Shown here piece after piece: positions 15,406 through 24,287 of a stretch of 64,000 bases of DNA. Location: the NCBI GenBank assembly GCA_028283605.1, contig JAPWKH010000032.1:1-64000 (forward strand). The letters are read 5' to 3'. The first letter of the stretch is position 1. Each line of letters starts with the position of its first letter. This stretch comes from Arachidicoccus sp. (GTDB taxonomy: Bacteria > Bacteroidota > Bacteroidia > Chitinophagales > Chitinophagaceae). Under the pieces are notes generated by a model. The model saw nothing but the letters and a program-made list of their open reading frames with translations. It was not told the origin of the DNA and did no database searches. Both the position numbers and the translations under genes were made by a program.

Positions 15406-17628
15406 TTATTCCTTTATAATTTTCAATTTCTTTGTGCCGGTTTGTATAAAATAAATGCCTGTTGGCAGAGAATGAATATCAATAGTATTTACACCTGCTT
15501 TCAATGCCTGTGTTTTTATAATCCTGCCTACGGCATCATATATCGTCAAAGCAGCTGCATTTGCCACTTTAATATTTATATGATCTATAGCAGGGTTGGG
15601 ATATGCCGCCACATCTTCATTTACCGTTTGAGACAGCACAACGATTTTCGGATAAACGGAAGAAAAGCCGTCATTGTCGACACGCTTTAACTGGTAATAA
15701 GCAACTGGTTCTGGTTGCGAGGCATTAAAAGAATATGAATTTCCGCTTCCTTTCGGTTGTACGGAACCTATTGAACTAAAGGTTTTTCCGTCTGTGCTTT
15801 TTTCTATTTCAAAATGATTGATATTGGATTCTACGCCTGTTTGCCATTGAAGCGCAGCTGTACCATTTTGCAGCTTGCCGGAGAAACCATTTACTGCCAC
15901 AGGCAATGCCGATGCTATGTGCAATACAATTGTGTTGCTGATGCTTGAATCTGTTGCATTATCTGCGGGATTAACTATACGTGATAAATAAATATCTCCT
16001 ACAAAGCTGTTCCAATAATCCTGCGAGCCGGGTGAAACAATGGACATAAAGGTTGGCAATTTCGAAAGATCAGTCATAGAAAATTCTATACTATCGAGCG
16101 TAATGCCAAGCGGTTGCATAACAGATTGATAACTCGCAAAGTCTGCGGGATTAATCTCCAAGGAATCCGCAGCACTTCCTAATATTGTTTTTACTTTCCA
16201 TTTGTAAGTATTTGCTTCGCCATTACCATACGATGTGCCTGTAATGTTTAATGAACCACTCATTCCATTGTAAGAAGAATCTCCATTGTTTACTATTTTA
16301 TTAATCACGGTCGCTTCGTAAGCGCCCATATCCACTGTACCATCGATAACGCGATCATTGTCTGCAAGATCTAGTGTATCAGTTGTGGACAGCACACTAT
16401 TGTCTCCGGCATCAATAGCAGGGCTTGCCGGATTGAGTTTATAATTACCATTGGCAGAATCTATGAATTGAGGCGACTGATTCATGCTACTATATAATCC
16501 GTCCCTTATCAAGCTATTGGTAACGTTTAAAGTGCTGCCTCCTTGCAAAACAATTTCCTGATTGAATTGCGGGTCAGCATGAATAGCAGTATTTGTCCAT
16601 ATAATACAATTATTAATAGAGCCTTGAGAACCCCCAGCATAACAAATTGCACCGCCGCCCGTTTCGGAACCTGTACTCGCATTCCCCGAGATTGTACAAT
16701 TGGTAATAGTTGGCGCACCTGCATAATTATAAATAGCCCCTCCACCCGAGAAAGCACTTGAAGTATCACGAATAATAAGGCAATTAATGATAGAAGGGCT
16801 ACTATTGATATTACATACAGCACCACCATAGCCACCGGTATTTAAGGCCGATGCGATATTGCCCGTAAACATACAATTGGATATGATGGCATTGCTGGAT
16901 GTATTATTATAAATAGCCCCGCCGCCGCTATAAGCTTTATTGCCAGAGAATGTACAAGCGGTAATCGTAGGCGAACTGTTATTATTATATATAGCGCCGC
17001 CGCCATAGTTTGTTCCCTGAGCGCTATTGCCGGAAAAAGTGCAGCTATCAATTACAGGATTACTATTAACATTATACATTGCACCACCATTATACAATCC
17101 ATCAGGTGTTGGATTTGTTGTCTGAGTCACATTATTATTAAATGTACAATTACTAATAATTGTTGAACTATTGTTGTTATACATGCCGCGACCAATCGCC
17201 CCTTGTGCTGGTGGCTGAATAGTAAAACCATCTAAAACTGTTGCAGAAGTGAGATTAATAGCGTTTACTGTAGCATATTCTTTATTTGAATTGTATGTAC
17301 CCAATAATATAGTCGCATTTGATTTCCAATTGCGGGCGTTAATGGTTGTTTCTGTACCGCTAAAGCCGCCATATATTTTCACACCGTCTTTAAGATTGAA
17401 AACAAAGTCATTAGCATAATTGGAGTAATAACTACCTTTGGCCACCCAAACCTGATCGCCTGCGGCGGCTGTGGTAATTGCTGCCTGTATATTCCCAAGT
17501 GGGCTACTCCAACTGCTTCCGTCGCCGGTTCCGCCCGACTTGACATAAATAATCGTTTGTGCATGCAGGCTTGCAGAAAAGCCTAATAAGAAACCAAAAC
17601 CCTGTAAATAGCGTAAAAACTTGTTCAT
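15406..17628 (-). CDS. Secreted right-handed beta-helix protein with T9SS C-terminal sorting domain
   Basis: A 740-residue cell-surface or secreted protein. Signal peptide at residues 1-23 (LLGFSASLHAQ). Residues about 25-350 are a parallel beta-helix built of repeated units such as ISNCTFNNN, IDSCTFSGN and ITACTFSGN alternating with GGGAIYNN turns (polymorphic outer-membrane-protein/choice-of-anchor type). LNPASPAIDAGDNS and TVDMGAYEA (about 395-440) mark the end of the helix. Two beta-sandwich segments follow. The last 75 residues (YPNPAIDHINIKV ... LPTGIYFIQTGTKKLKIIKE) are a type A T9SS sorting domain, so export through the type IX system is expected. Beta-helix proteins are often adhesins or polysaccharide lyases; no catalytic site is evident. 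It is intact among decayed neighbours. Confidence 0.9.
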   Translation of the reverse strand: MNKFLRYLQGFGFLLGFSASLHAQTIIYVKSGGTGDGSSWSSPLGNIQAAITTAAAGDQVWVAKGSYYSNYANDFVFNLKDGVKIYGGFSGTETTINARNWKSNATILLGTYNSNKEYATVNAINLTSATVLDGFTIQPPAQGAIGRGMYNNNSSTIISNCTFNNNVTQTTNPTPDGLYNGGAMYNVNSNPVIDSCTFSGNSAQGTNYGGGAIYNNNSSPTITACTFSGNKAYSGGGAIYNNTSSNAIISNCMFTGNIASALNTGGYGGAVCNINSSPSIINCLIIRDTSSAFSGGGAIYNYAGAPTITNCTISGNASTGSETGGGAICYAGGSQGSINNCIIWTNTAIHADPQFNQEIVLQGGSTLNVTNSLIRDGLYSSMNQSPQFIDSANGNYKLNPASPAIDAGDNSVLSTTDTLDLADNDRVIDGTVDMGAYEATVINKIVNNGDSSYNGMSGSLNITGTSYGNGEANTYKWKVKTILGSAADSLEINPADFASYQSVMQPLGITLDSIEFSMTDLSKLPTFMSIVSPGSQDYWNSFVGDIYLSRIVNPADNATDSSISNTIVLHIASALPVAVNGFSGKLQNGTAALQWQTGVESNINHFEIEKSTDGKTFSSIGSVQPKGSGNSYSFNASQPEPVAYYQLKRVDNDGFSSVYPKIVVLSQTVNEDVAAYPNPAIDHINIKVANAAALTIYDAVGRIIKTQALKAGVNTIDIHSLPTGIYFIQTGTKKLKIIKE

Positions 17629-17784
17629 AATTTTAATTTTTATAATGAATACATCTGTGTTTAGTTAGGTTGGTCGTTATTTTAAATCTCGCTTTATGGG
17701 TTATCTACGATCGCTCTGGAGTGCAATGCCGGAGCGTAATTTGTATAATCTAATATTATTCTATCGGCTGACCCAAGGGTAATA

Positions 17785-18386
17785 TCACAGAATATAACTC
17801 TTCACACTATCGCTATACACGCGATGAGTGTCTGTGCTAATACCTGCGACACGAAATTTATATTGAGTGCCGCTCGTAAGTCCGGGAAGCAGCAGATGAC
17901 TTTTCGTATGCACGGCAATTATCCAATCAGCAACTCCTGCCACGCGGTATTTATACTGATAGCTTTGTACGCCGTATATTGCTTTAAGACTCAGCTTTAC
18001 CATGCCCTCTGAAGGAACCGCCTTAAAATTTACTGGCTAGGCAAGAATGCCGACCGGTTCGGGCGTTTTGCTTACGGAAAAGCCGGACGACGCCATTGCT
18101 GCCATAATGCCGTTGCTGGCTCCCTGCACATACAAGGCAAGCATATTCAGCAACTGTATCAGCGCTATTTTCTTTTGGTCGCGTACATCTTTTGTACCCA
18201 AACCGCCACCTGTAAAGCAGTAACCGCTGCCTGAAAATCTATAAGCGCGGCTTGTACACTTTCAAGTGTGAGTACAGGTGTTGGGAAAACGGCATTGCCC
18301 GTCATGTTTTGGATAATGAACTGCGTTTTGGCTTCAAGGTCGGCATCGGAATAAGCCGCAAAACCGGTTGAAACTTTGTTGCTCAT
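17785..18386 (-). pseudogene. Fibronectin type III-containing small protein, broken by a frameshift and a TAG
   Basis: Two track ORFs belong to one gene of a family frequent in Bacteroidota. The head starts at ATG 18386 (MSNKVSTGFAAYSDADLEAK), then a helical segment. A frameshift after about LQVAV separates it from the continuation KDVRDQKKIALIQLLNMLALYVQG...SGFSVSKTPEPVGILA, visible in the next frame. That is followed by a TAG at 18037-18039, then PVNFKAVPSEGMVKLSLKAIYG and the FN3 domain (YKYRVAGVADW, LTSGTQYKFRVAGIS). With two lesions the gene is dead. Function of the family is unknown; upstream heptad-repeat DNA may belong to the same decayed locus. Confidence 0.8.
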
Positions 18387-18524
18387 AATGAACATTTTTT
18401 GATTTTGATAATATGTAGAAAAGCATCGATACATGTCCTTCGGGTATTAATCGAAATAAGTTTGGGCAAAAGGAAGTATTTTTTGTACTTGGAATAATAT
18501 TATTTAATGCTAACCGAGTGAAGA

Positions 18525-18755
18525 TTTGTATCAATTTTCCGGAGATTGGCATCAATTTATAAGAATTTGGCATCGAAAAGAGAAAAATCGGTATCAATTT
18601 CCGGCGGCTTTGTATCGGTGGGTCATTTTTCTGCATCGTTTTTGGGTTTTATAATAACGGGAAACGCTTTATTGACATCAAAAAATTGTTTTTTGATATG
18701 GATAAGTTTGTTTGAGGTGTCACGAAAGTTGTCAATAACATCGAAAATCTGGTTT
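18525..18755. repeat. Array of eleven 21-bp units, a decayed heptad-repeat coding region
   Basis: The tetramer C/TATC recurs at exactly 21-bp steps: 18529, 18550, 18571, 18592, 18613, 18634, (18655 TAAC), 18676, (18697 TATG), (18718 TGTC) and 18739. Unit consensus is about TTGNYATC plus 13 variable bases. On the minus strand each unit encodes seven residues with a hydrophobic-Asp start (IFDVIDN, IDTDFSL, FDAKFL, IDANLRK, IDTNL), a coiled-coil-like heptad, but with two stop codons. The plus strand is open for 73 codons (track ORF at 18546) in a less protein-like composition. Most of the 18387-18815 gap is this array; the remainder shows nothing. Confidence 0.7.
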
Positions 18756-18815
18756 GAACTCCGCTAAGAAAGAAATGTGCATTATATCCTGCGGCTGTTA
18801 ATACTTATCTGTGGC

Positions 18816-18926
18816 TTACACCCCGTCTATTCTTTTTTGGAAATACCACCAAACAAATACTAACAGCAATACACAGACAACAATAATTAATATATATAGG
18901 GAGTTTTGGTGTTTGCTTTTTGGCAT
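18816..18926 (-). CDS. Possible 36-residue single-pass membrane protein
   Basis: Too short for the ORF track. ATG at 18926 opens MPKSKHQNSLYILII, followed by a strongly hydrophobic stretch of about 20 residues (ILIIVVCVLLLVFVWWYF) and a basic end KRIDGV before TAA. The N-terminal positive charges and the single transmembrane helix fit a small membrane protein. It lies 115 nt downstream of the TPR/HTH regulator gene on the same strand. I do not recognise a family; chance remains possible. Confidence 0.4.
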   Translation of the reverse strand: MPKSKHQNSLYILIIVVCVLLLVFVWWYFQKRIDGV

Positions 18927-19041
18927 ACATAAAATTAGCATTGCAAAGAGGTGAATTGCGAATAAACGGCGTTACAAAAGCATTTCAGAGGCGTTACAAA
19001 AGCGTTACATTACTCCCGAAGGAGTATTTTGAGGGAATTTA

Positions 19042-20829
19042 TCAGATATTTTGGGCAATGGAACGGATGTCGTCCGTTTCGGGGAGATTGAGTTTTTTGC
19101 GTAAGCGGAATATTGTAACGCGGATACTTTGCGGCGACACACCTGTAGCAGCAGCCATTTCTTTGTTGGTTAATCCTATTTTGGCAAGCGTCATAAATCT
19201 TTGTTCCGCCTGAGTGAGATTTGGCATTTGTTTGGCGAGCCGTTCTAAATATCCCGGAAAGGCTTTTTCAAAAGTGAGTTTAAAAGTATGCCAATCGTCT
19301 TCGGTCAGTATGGTAAAATCTTTCAATTCGTTTGCCGTTTCTTCTATTTCAGTTCCGAATTTTGTTTGAAGTGTTTCTATCAGTTTATTCTTTTCGGAAA
19401 TATTGCGGGTAAATAGGTCTATCTGTTTTTGGGCATCATGGATTTTCTGTTTAGATATTTCTATTTCGGCTTCGGCAATGGCTTTTTCTTTTTCCAGTTG
19501 TTTTTGCCGGATGTTCTGCCTAAGCCTGTATCTGTTGTAAAGCAACAGCGCTATAACAGTAAGAAGAATTATTGATATTAATAAATAATTGCGCAACCTG
19601 ACCGAATTGGTAATAGTAGTTTTTGCGTTTTCAAGATTCGCCTGCATGTTTTCAAATTGTATGCGGGCATTAATAGTTGTAATAAGACTCTTGTTTCGAT
19701 GTGTTTGAAGCGTATCATTATAAACATGATATTTTTCATTGTAGAAAAATGCGCTGTCGTAGTTACCAAGCGCTTTATAATTATCCGTAATAGTCTTTAA
19801 CGCAATAATAGTATTGTTCAGGTCATTATTGCCGGAAGCCCAAGCGTAAGCCAATTTACTTTTATATAAAGAACTGTCGTATTGTTTTCTGATAAAATTA
19901 ATTTCGGCTAAAGTATTCTGCGCAATAGAAGCGTCTCCCAATTGATTCAATGCAACGCTTGATATAACATTTTGAAGTAATAAAGGATAAGCTTCTTCAT
20001 ATCTTTTTTCTAAAAATAAGCCTTGTCCAACACCACCTGTAGCAATTCCCGTCCATATTTTTACGTAATTAGTGTCGCCCTTGGAAAAATGTCCATGCGC
20101 CGCCGACATGGAATTGTGATAAGAGATTAATTGCTGTATTTTTTTGTAAAAAAATATGGTACTGTCCGGTTTGTTCAGCGCTTTATATGAAGCGCCGAGC
20201 ATGTCCATTTGTAAAATAGAATCTTTAAAAGATGTTTCGGACATATTCATCAGTTGCAGGGAATGCAATCCGTAATTGATACTTTGGCTGTAATCAGTTA
20301 CAAAATATAATGAGATACTTACGTTTAAATAACGCAGATAGATAAGCGGAAAATGTTCATCACCAATTTGATGTTGAATATCGATCGCTTTCATAATATA
20401 CAGCAGGAAATGTTCTACCGAACTATCATTTGCCAAGCCCGCATATAATGTGTAAACTTCCGATAAAAGTTGCTTATCATTCAACAATGCAGTAATTGCT
20501 ATATCTTTTTTTAATTTTGATTGATCATTCGGCGTAGCAGGAATGTTTAATTCTCTTTTCCCAAGTATCGTATATATATCGGTTCTTATCTGCAATCTTT
20601 TATTCGGATTATCCTGCAAATAATCTTCCAGTTCCTTGAGCCGTTGAGTGTAAGCCGGTAAATTTTTATTTACTCGCAGGTCATAATAAGTCGCTTCTGC
20701 TTTTGTTGTTTGTGAAGTGTCGCTTGCTTTCCATGCTTTGATGAGCTCTTTTGTGGTTAAGTGTTGGGCATATAAAGGTAAATGCAAAATACATTGGCAC
20801 AAAAAGATTAAACAGAGCAGTCGTAGCAT
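19042..20829 (-). CDS. TPR-containing membrane protein with C-terminal LuxR-like HTH (transcriptional regulator)
   Basis: A 595-residue regulator of a type common in Bacteroidota. Signal sequence (residues 1-21, LHLPLYAQ), a periplasmic sensor made of degenerate TPRs (about 30-385), one transmembrane helix (LLISIILLTVIALLLYNRY, about 400-420), a cytoplasmic coiled coil (about 425-490), and a C-terminal HTH: TQAEQRFMTLAKIGLTNKEMAAATGVSPQSIRVTIFRLRKKL. So an extracytoplasmic signal would be passed directly to a DNA-binding domain across the inner membrane. It is one of the few intact genes in the left half of the island. Targets are unknown; the small protein at 18816 may share its transcript. 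Confidence 0.85.
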   Translation of the reverse strand: MLRLLCLIFLCQCILHLPLYAQHLTTKELIKAWKASDTSQTTKAEATYYDLRVNKNLPAYTQRLKELEDYLQDNPNKRLQIRTDIYTILGKRELNIPATPNDQSKLKKDIAITALLNDKQLLSEVYTLYAGLANDSSVEHFLLYIMKAIDIQHQIGDEHFPLIYLRYLNVSISLYFVTDYSQSINYGLHSLQLMNMSETSFKDSILQMDMLGASYKALNKPDSTIFFYKKIQQLISYHNSMSAAHGHFSKGDTNYVKIWTGIATGGVGQGLFLEKRYEEAYPLLLQNVISSVALNQLGDASIAQNTLAEINFIRKQYDSSLYKSKLAYAWASGNNDLNNTIIALKTITDNYKALGNYDSAFFYNEKYHVYNDTLQTHRNKSLITTINARIQFENMQANLENAKTTITNSVRLRNYLLISIILLTVIALLLYNRYRLRQNIRQKQLEKEKAIAEAEIEISKQKIHDAQKQIDLFTRNISEKNKLIETLQTKFGTEIEETANELKDFTILTEDDWHTFKLTFEKAFPGYLERLAKQMPNLTQAEQRFMTLAKIGLTNKEMAAATGVSPQSIRVTIFRLRKKLNLPETDDIRSIAQNI

Positions 20830-20933
20830 CAGCGTGCAATTAGTAAGAGAAATTTCGCACGAAAGGTACTAACTTTTTAAATGGTAAAATTTAATACACT
20901 TGCGCCAATAACACTTAGCTGTTACATTCCTCT

Positions 20934-21032
20934 TTAATGCGCAAAATCATCTGCTTCCAACATATGCGAAAGCGTAGAAGTCTCACTGTAATTGAGTTTA
21001 CAGCCAAGTGTATGAAACGCAACAGAACGCAT
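20934..21032 (-). pseudogene. 5' stub of an MtaB-like tRNA methylthiotransferase gene
   Basis: Not in the ORF track. ATG at 21032 opens 32 codons: RSVAFHTLGCKLNYSETSTL and SHMLEADDFAH, then TAA. VAFHTLGCKLNYSET is the conserved N-terminus of MtaB-type radical-SAM methylthiotransferases that modify t6A in tRNA; the Cys is the first ligand of the auxiliary cluster. The rest of the roughly 440-residue protein is missing, so only the gene's head was captured in a rearrangement. The remainder of the 20830-21084 gap shows nothing. Confidence 0.75.
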
Positions 21033-21084
21033 TTATTTATCTATTCAATTTTTTGAAGCGGCAAAGACACTTTTTTCAAGATTA

Positions 21085-21870
21085 TTAATCATGTTCAACA
21101 GAAAATATCAATTTTTGGGTCATCCTATACGAAATTTTTTTTCCATTCATTGAAGCCGGATTCCAAAATCCGCTATGCATAATGATACGAATAGCCTCTT
21201 TTGATGTACCATAGTCTGAGCTTGGAGCACTTGTTATCCGGGGTTCGCAGACTTTTCCTAGTGTATCAACTAAGAAAGATATTGTAATTTTATATTCTCC
21301 ATATGGCGCTTCATTGTCTGACAATACAGGTCTGACATTTTTTTGTAAATAATGCATCCATTCATTAACTCCCCCAGGAAATATTGCGGCTACAGTTGAA
21401 GTTGCGGGGACATAGTCTGCATACATATGAATACTATTATTCGTATAATATGAAGCAAGCTTTACATCGGGCAATTTCCTGTCTGAATCAGACGTTTCGG
21501 AAATAGTAACTTTATTATTTGCAAAAAGTGAATCATCTTTTGTTATTATTTCGACAACAGCTTGCTTTATTCTCGCACCAAACCTAAATGTATTATTACC
21601 TTTTAGTACAGATACGGATAAAATTTGATTCGGTGGTATCGCATAAAAATCCTTCTTATTTTTCATTACAAAGCCATTTACAGCAAGCAAAGGTTTTTGT
21701 TGAAAAGTGAATGTATCGTCTCCAACAGTGACAATATTGTCAGAGGATTTATTTTCTTTGGTGGAGTCTTTCCAATTGTCGGAACAATTATTTAGTGCAA
21801 ATAAAGATTTCGAATGCATTATTAAGATAAGAAAGAGAATTAAATAAAAGGCAATAGTTTTTATTTTCAT
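21085..21870 (-). CDS. Secreted protein with C-terminal TonB-like domain
   Basis: Start set at ATG 21870 (MKIKTIAFYLILFLIL) because it begins directly with a signal peptide; the track start at 21942 would add 24 residues and run into the neighbouring pseudogene. The mature protein of about 235 residues has an N-terminal plug-like segment (LAVNGFVMKNKKDFYAIPPNQILSVSVLKGN, resembling a carboxypeptidase-regulatory/TonB-plug strand) and a C-terminal TonB fold: FPGGVNEWMHYLQKN, YGEYKITISFLVDTLGKV and the closing IIMHSGFWNPASMNGKKISYRM. Such proteins lack the TonB transmembrane anchor and proline spacer, so energy transduction is doubtful. Function unknown. Confidence 0.7.
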   Translation of the reverse strand: MKIKTIAFYLILFLILIMHSKSLFALNNCSDNWKDSTKENKSSDNIVTVGDDTFTFQQKPLLAVNGFVMKNKKDFYAIPPNQILSVSVLKGNNTFRFGARIKQAVVEIITKDDSLFANNKVTISETSDSDRKLPDVKLASYYTNNSIHMYADYVPATSTVAAIFPGGVNEWMHYLQKNVRPVLSDNEAPYGEYKITISFLVDTLGKVCEPRITSAPSSDYGTSKEAIRIIMHSGFWNPASMNGKKISYRMTQKLIFSVEHD

Positions 21871-21931
21871 ATTCGAAAATTTTGAAAATAAATTTCTTTC
21901 TTTTATCTCAATTCTCAAAAAAATTTCGAAT

Positions 21932-22991
21932 CTAATGTGCAAAATCTACTTCATATACACCTTTTATTCTTTCCATCGGCGGATTGTAATATCCGAATTT
22001 TATTTGCGGAAATTCTTCATGAATCAAATCCATGAATTGCTTTATTCCCATTAATTCCTGAGTTTCCGTGACGTCGATGTGTCCAAGATACCAATCGGGA
22101 TCGATGTTGAAATTGCGCCATTGGATCATGCTTAAATCAGATTCGATAATCAGCTTTCGCAAGTCTTCATATTCTGCTTCAGTATCGGTCATGCCGGGAA
22201 AAACGAAATAATTGATACTCGCCCAGCCGCCAAAACCACGAACGACTTTGAAACTTTCAATAATGTCTTCAAATTCATAATTATTCGGACGATAATATTT
22301 TGTATAAATATGTTTCTGCGCAGAATTCAAACTTACGCGAATGCTATTCAAACCTACTTCGCACAAGGCTTTCACAGCATCTGGTTTTGACCCGTTTGTA
22401 TTAATATTAATGCTTCCTTTGTGTGTATTTACGAATATCTATAATGGATTTTCTAATGGTTTCCCACATTAATAATGGCTCACCTTCACAACCTTGTCCA
22501 AAACTAATAATTGGAAAAGGTGCATTCAACAAATGCGGAACGGTAAATTCTACAATCTCTTCCGGCAATGGCTTAAAGGTTAATCTATCTTGTGTGGAAA
22601 TAATTGTTTCACTGCCTTTCTTAAGCATAGCAGGAATTACGCCTTCATTATCCCACGTACGGTACACAATTTTTGTGCAGCGTAGTAGTTGCCTGCCTCT
22701 TCCAAATGATATTTCATCAAAATTGACATTATGCGCTACGAAGACTCTTCCGTTCAACATTTCAAAGACTTCTTTGGCAATATCTTCAAATGCAGGGCTG
22801 TCGCAGACCATATCATAATCTATGCCTGTAAGTGCGGTAATATACAAAGGGATTTTATGCCTTGGTTGAACAAGCGTTTCATAACTATCAATGACCTGTT
22901 CGCCGTTAAATATCCTAATGGCAATTTCAGTTATGCCGCTGCCAGCCGCATACCCGCCGGTGGTTTCTATGTCGACTATGGCATATTCCAT
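21932..22991 (-). pseudogene. Chimera: DEDDh exonuclease head fused to a frameshifted radical-SAM protein tail
   Basis: The 5' part (residues 1 to about 93 of the 194-residue track ORF at 22407) is a DnaQ-like exonuclease: YAIVDIETTG, a GITEIAI strand, LVQPRHKIPLYITALTGI and VFVAHNVNFD. At about 22712 this joins in frame to a radical-SAM protein: FGRGRQLLRCTKIVYRTWDN, STQDRLTFKPLPEEIV, PFPIISFGQGCEGEPLL. A one-base frameshift near 22425 then ends the ORF (YTQRKH), while the other frame continues GSININTNGSKPDAVKALCEVGL and the track ORF at 21932 (IRVSLNSAQ, YRPNNYEFEDI, GGWASINYFVFPGMTD) to the natural end. So two unrelated genes were joined by deletion, and the product then decayed. Confidence 0.85.
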
Positions 22992-23158
22992 CTCAACATA
23001 CTTTTTACTTTTTTAAATTATTTATAAAATAATCATTCTACAATTGTCATCATATACAAATGGATTAATAAGCACACAATTATACTAAGTAAATTAGCAT
23101 ATAAACTAATTTTCTTAGTCGTAATATACAAGTAGATGATAATGAGATAGTACAGGGT

Positions 23159-23166
23159 TAATTTTG
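23159..23166 (+). promoter_or_regulatory. -7 box upstream of the broken quinone oxidoreductase
   Basis: TAATTTTG matches TAnnTTTG 19 nt before the ATG at 23186. It suggests the gene entered with its own promoter. Confidence 0.5.
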
Positions 23167-23185
23167 CGGAACAAATAAATATTTT

Positions 23186-23943
23186 ATGAAAGCTGTTGTT
23201 ATAACACAAGCCGGAGACCCGGAAGTACTGCAGATAAAAGATTATCCGACTCCTGCGCCAGTCGGCGATGAGGTTCTACTCTCCGTAAAAGCGGCAGGGA
23301 TTAATCGTGCAGATGTTTTCAGCGTAAAGGCAATTACCCTGCGCCTGACGGCGTTCCGAAAGATATACCCGGTATGGAAGTAAGTGGTATTATAGTAGCA
23401 TGCGGCACGGAAGTCCTACAATTTAAAAATGGCGATGCGGTATGTGCTTTAATTGCCGGCGGCGGCTATGCGGAATTTGTTGTAGTAAGGGAAGGCCAAT
23501 GTTTACCAATACCGAAAGGAATTAATTTTACTGAGGCTGCAAGTTTGCCTGAGACTGTATTTACAATCTGGTCAAATGTCTTTGAACGAGGAGCTCTACA
23601 GCCGGGAGAAACCTTGTTGGTGCACGGCGGCGGCAGCGGGATTGGTATAACAGCCATCCAAATCGCTAAGGCATTGGGAAGCAATGTTATCGTTACAGTA
23701 GGAACAGAAGATAAAGGCCAACAATGCCTTGCTTTAGGAGCAGATAGTTTCATCAATTATAAAACACAGGATTTTGAAAAAGTCCTTTCTTCAAAAAGGA
23801 TAGATGTGATTCTTGATATCGTCGGCGGTAACTATTTTAGCAAAAATTGGAATGTCCTGCATACTGATGGAAGGCTTGTTTATACTAATGCAATAGCTCA
23901 ATCATACTGTTCGTTTTACCTGTCTGCTTATCCATATGGGTAA
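23186..23943 (+). pseudogene. NAD(P)H-quinone oxidoreductase / zinc-free MDR-type dehydrogenase, frameshifted and 3'-truncated
   Basis: Medium-chain reductase of the quinone-oxidoreductase (PIG3/QOR) branch. The head MKAVVITQAGDPEVLQIKDYP ... AGINRADVF is followed by a one-base deletion in the TTTT run near 23320. The other frame resumes the expected Q-RKGNYPAPDGVPKDIPGME and continues VSGIIVACG, YAEFVVVREGQCLPIP, TVFTIWSNVFERGALQPGETLLVHGGGSGIGITAIQIAKALG (NADPH-binding Rossmann) and VILDIVGGNYF. After about LVYTNAIAQS the normal final 70-80 residues are missing and unrelated sequence follows. Both lesions make it nonfunctional. Confidence 0.85.
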
Positions 23944-24287
23944 ATTGTTTGCCATCTAAATTTATATCTTACTCAGCATCGAAACATGGTATTTTGCCAG
24001 AATAAAATTTCTGAGTATATTAACCTTGAAAACTATTAAGCGATATAATGCCGCTTGAAATGTCAGTATCAAAAGTAGTATTTGTGATAACAAAGCTTAA
24101 GTTTAAAATTATACTGATATAGTATTAGATTTTCATCAATTTAACCCATGTGTTTTTAGCTTTGTTTCCTTCAGTATAATATGCGCTGATGATTTTCATC
24201 TCGAATTACGATGAATTGCATGTTTTCCAATTATAATCATTTTATGATATATTTCAGAGAAATAACCTTATTTATAATAATATTTCT
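23944..24287. other. Gene-poor AT-rich gap
   Basis: About 340 nt between the truncated oxidoreductase and the first TlpA-like gene. I see short open stretches only, for example a 24-codon minus-strand frame from 24199 (MKIISAYYTEGNKAKNTW), too short to assign. No repeat, tRNA or clear terminator. Confidence 0.4.

Noticed and set aside
14823-18386. TAG recoded as a sense codon (two genes with in-frame TAG)
   Set aside because: The intact DUF2911 gene ends in TAG, and the second gene also has a frameshift, so ordinary pseudogene decay explains the data.
18546-18767. 73-residue plus-strand ORF
   Set aside because: It lies in the 21-bp repeat array, begins with TTG, and its openness follows from the periodicity; not reported as a gene, only within the array.
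21085-21942. Use of the track start at 21942 for the TonB-like protein
   Set aside because: The extra 24 residues overlap the radical-SAM tail and precede a clear signal peptide; ATG 21870 is better.
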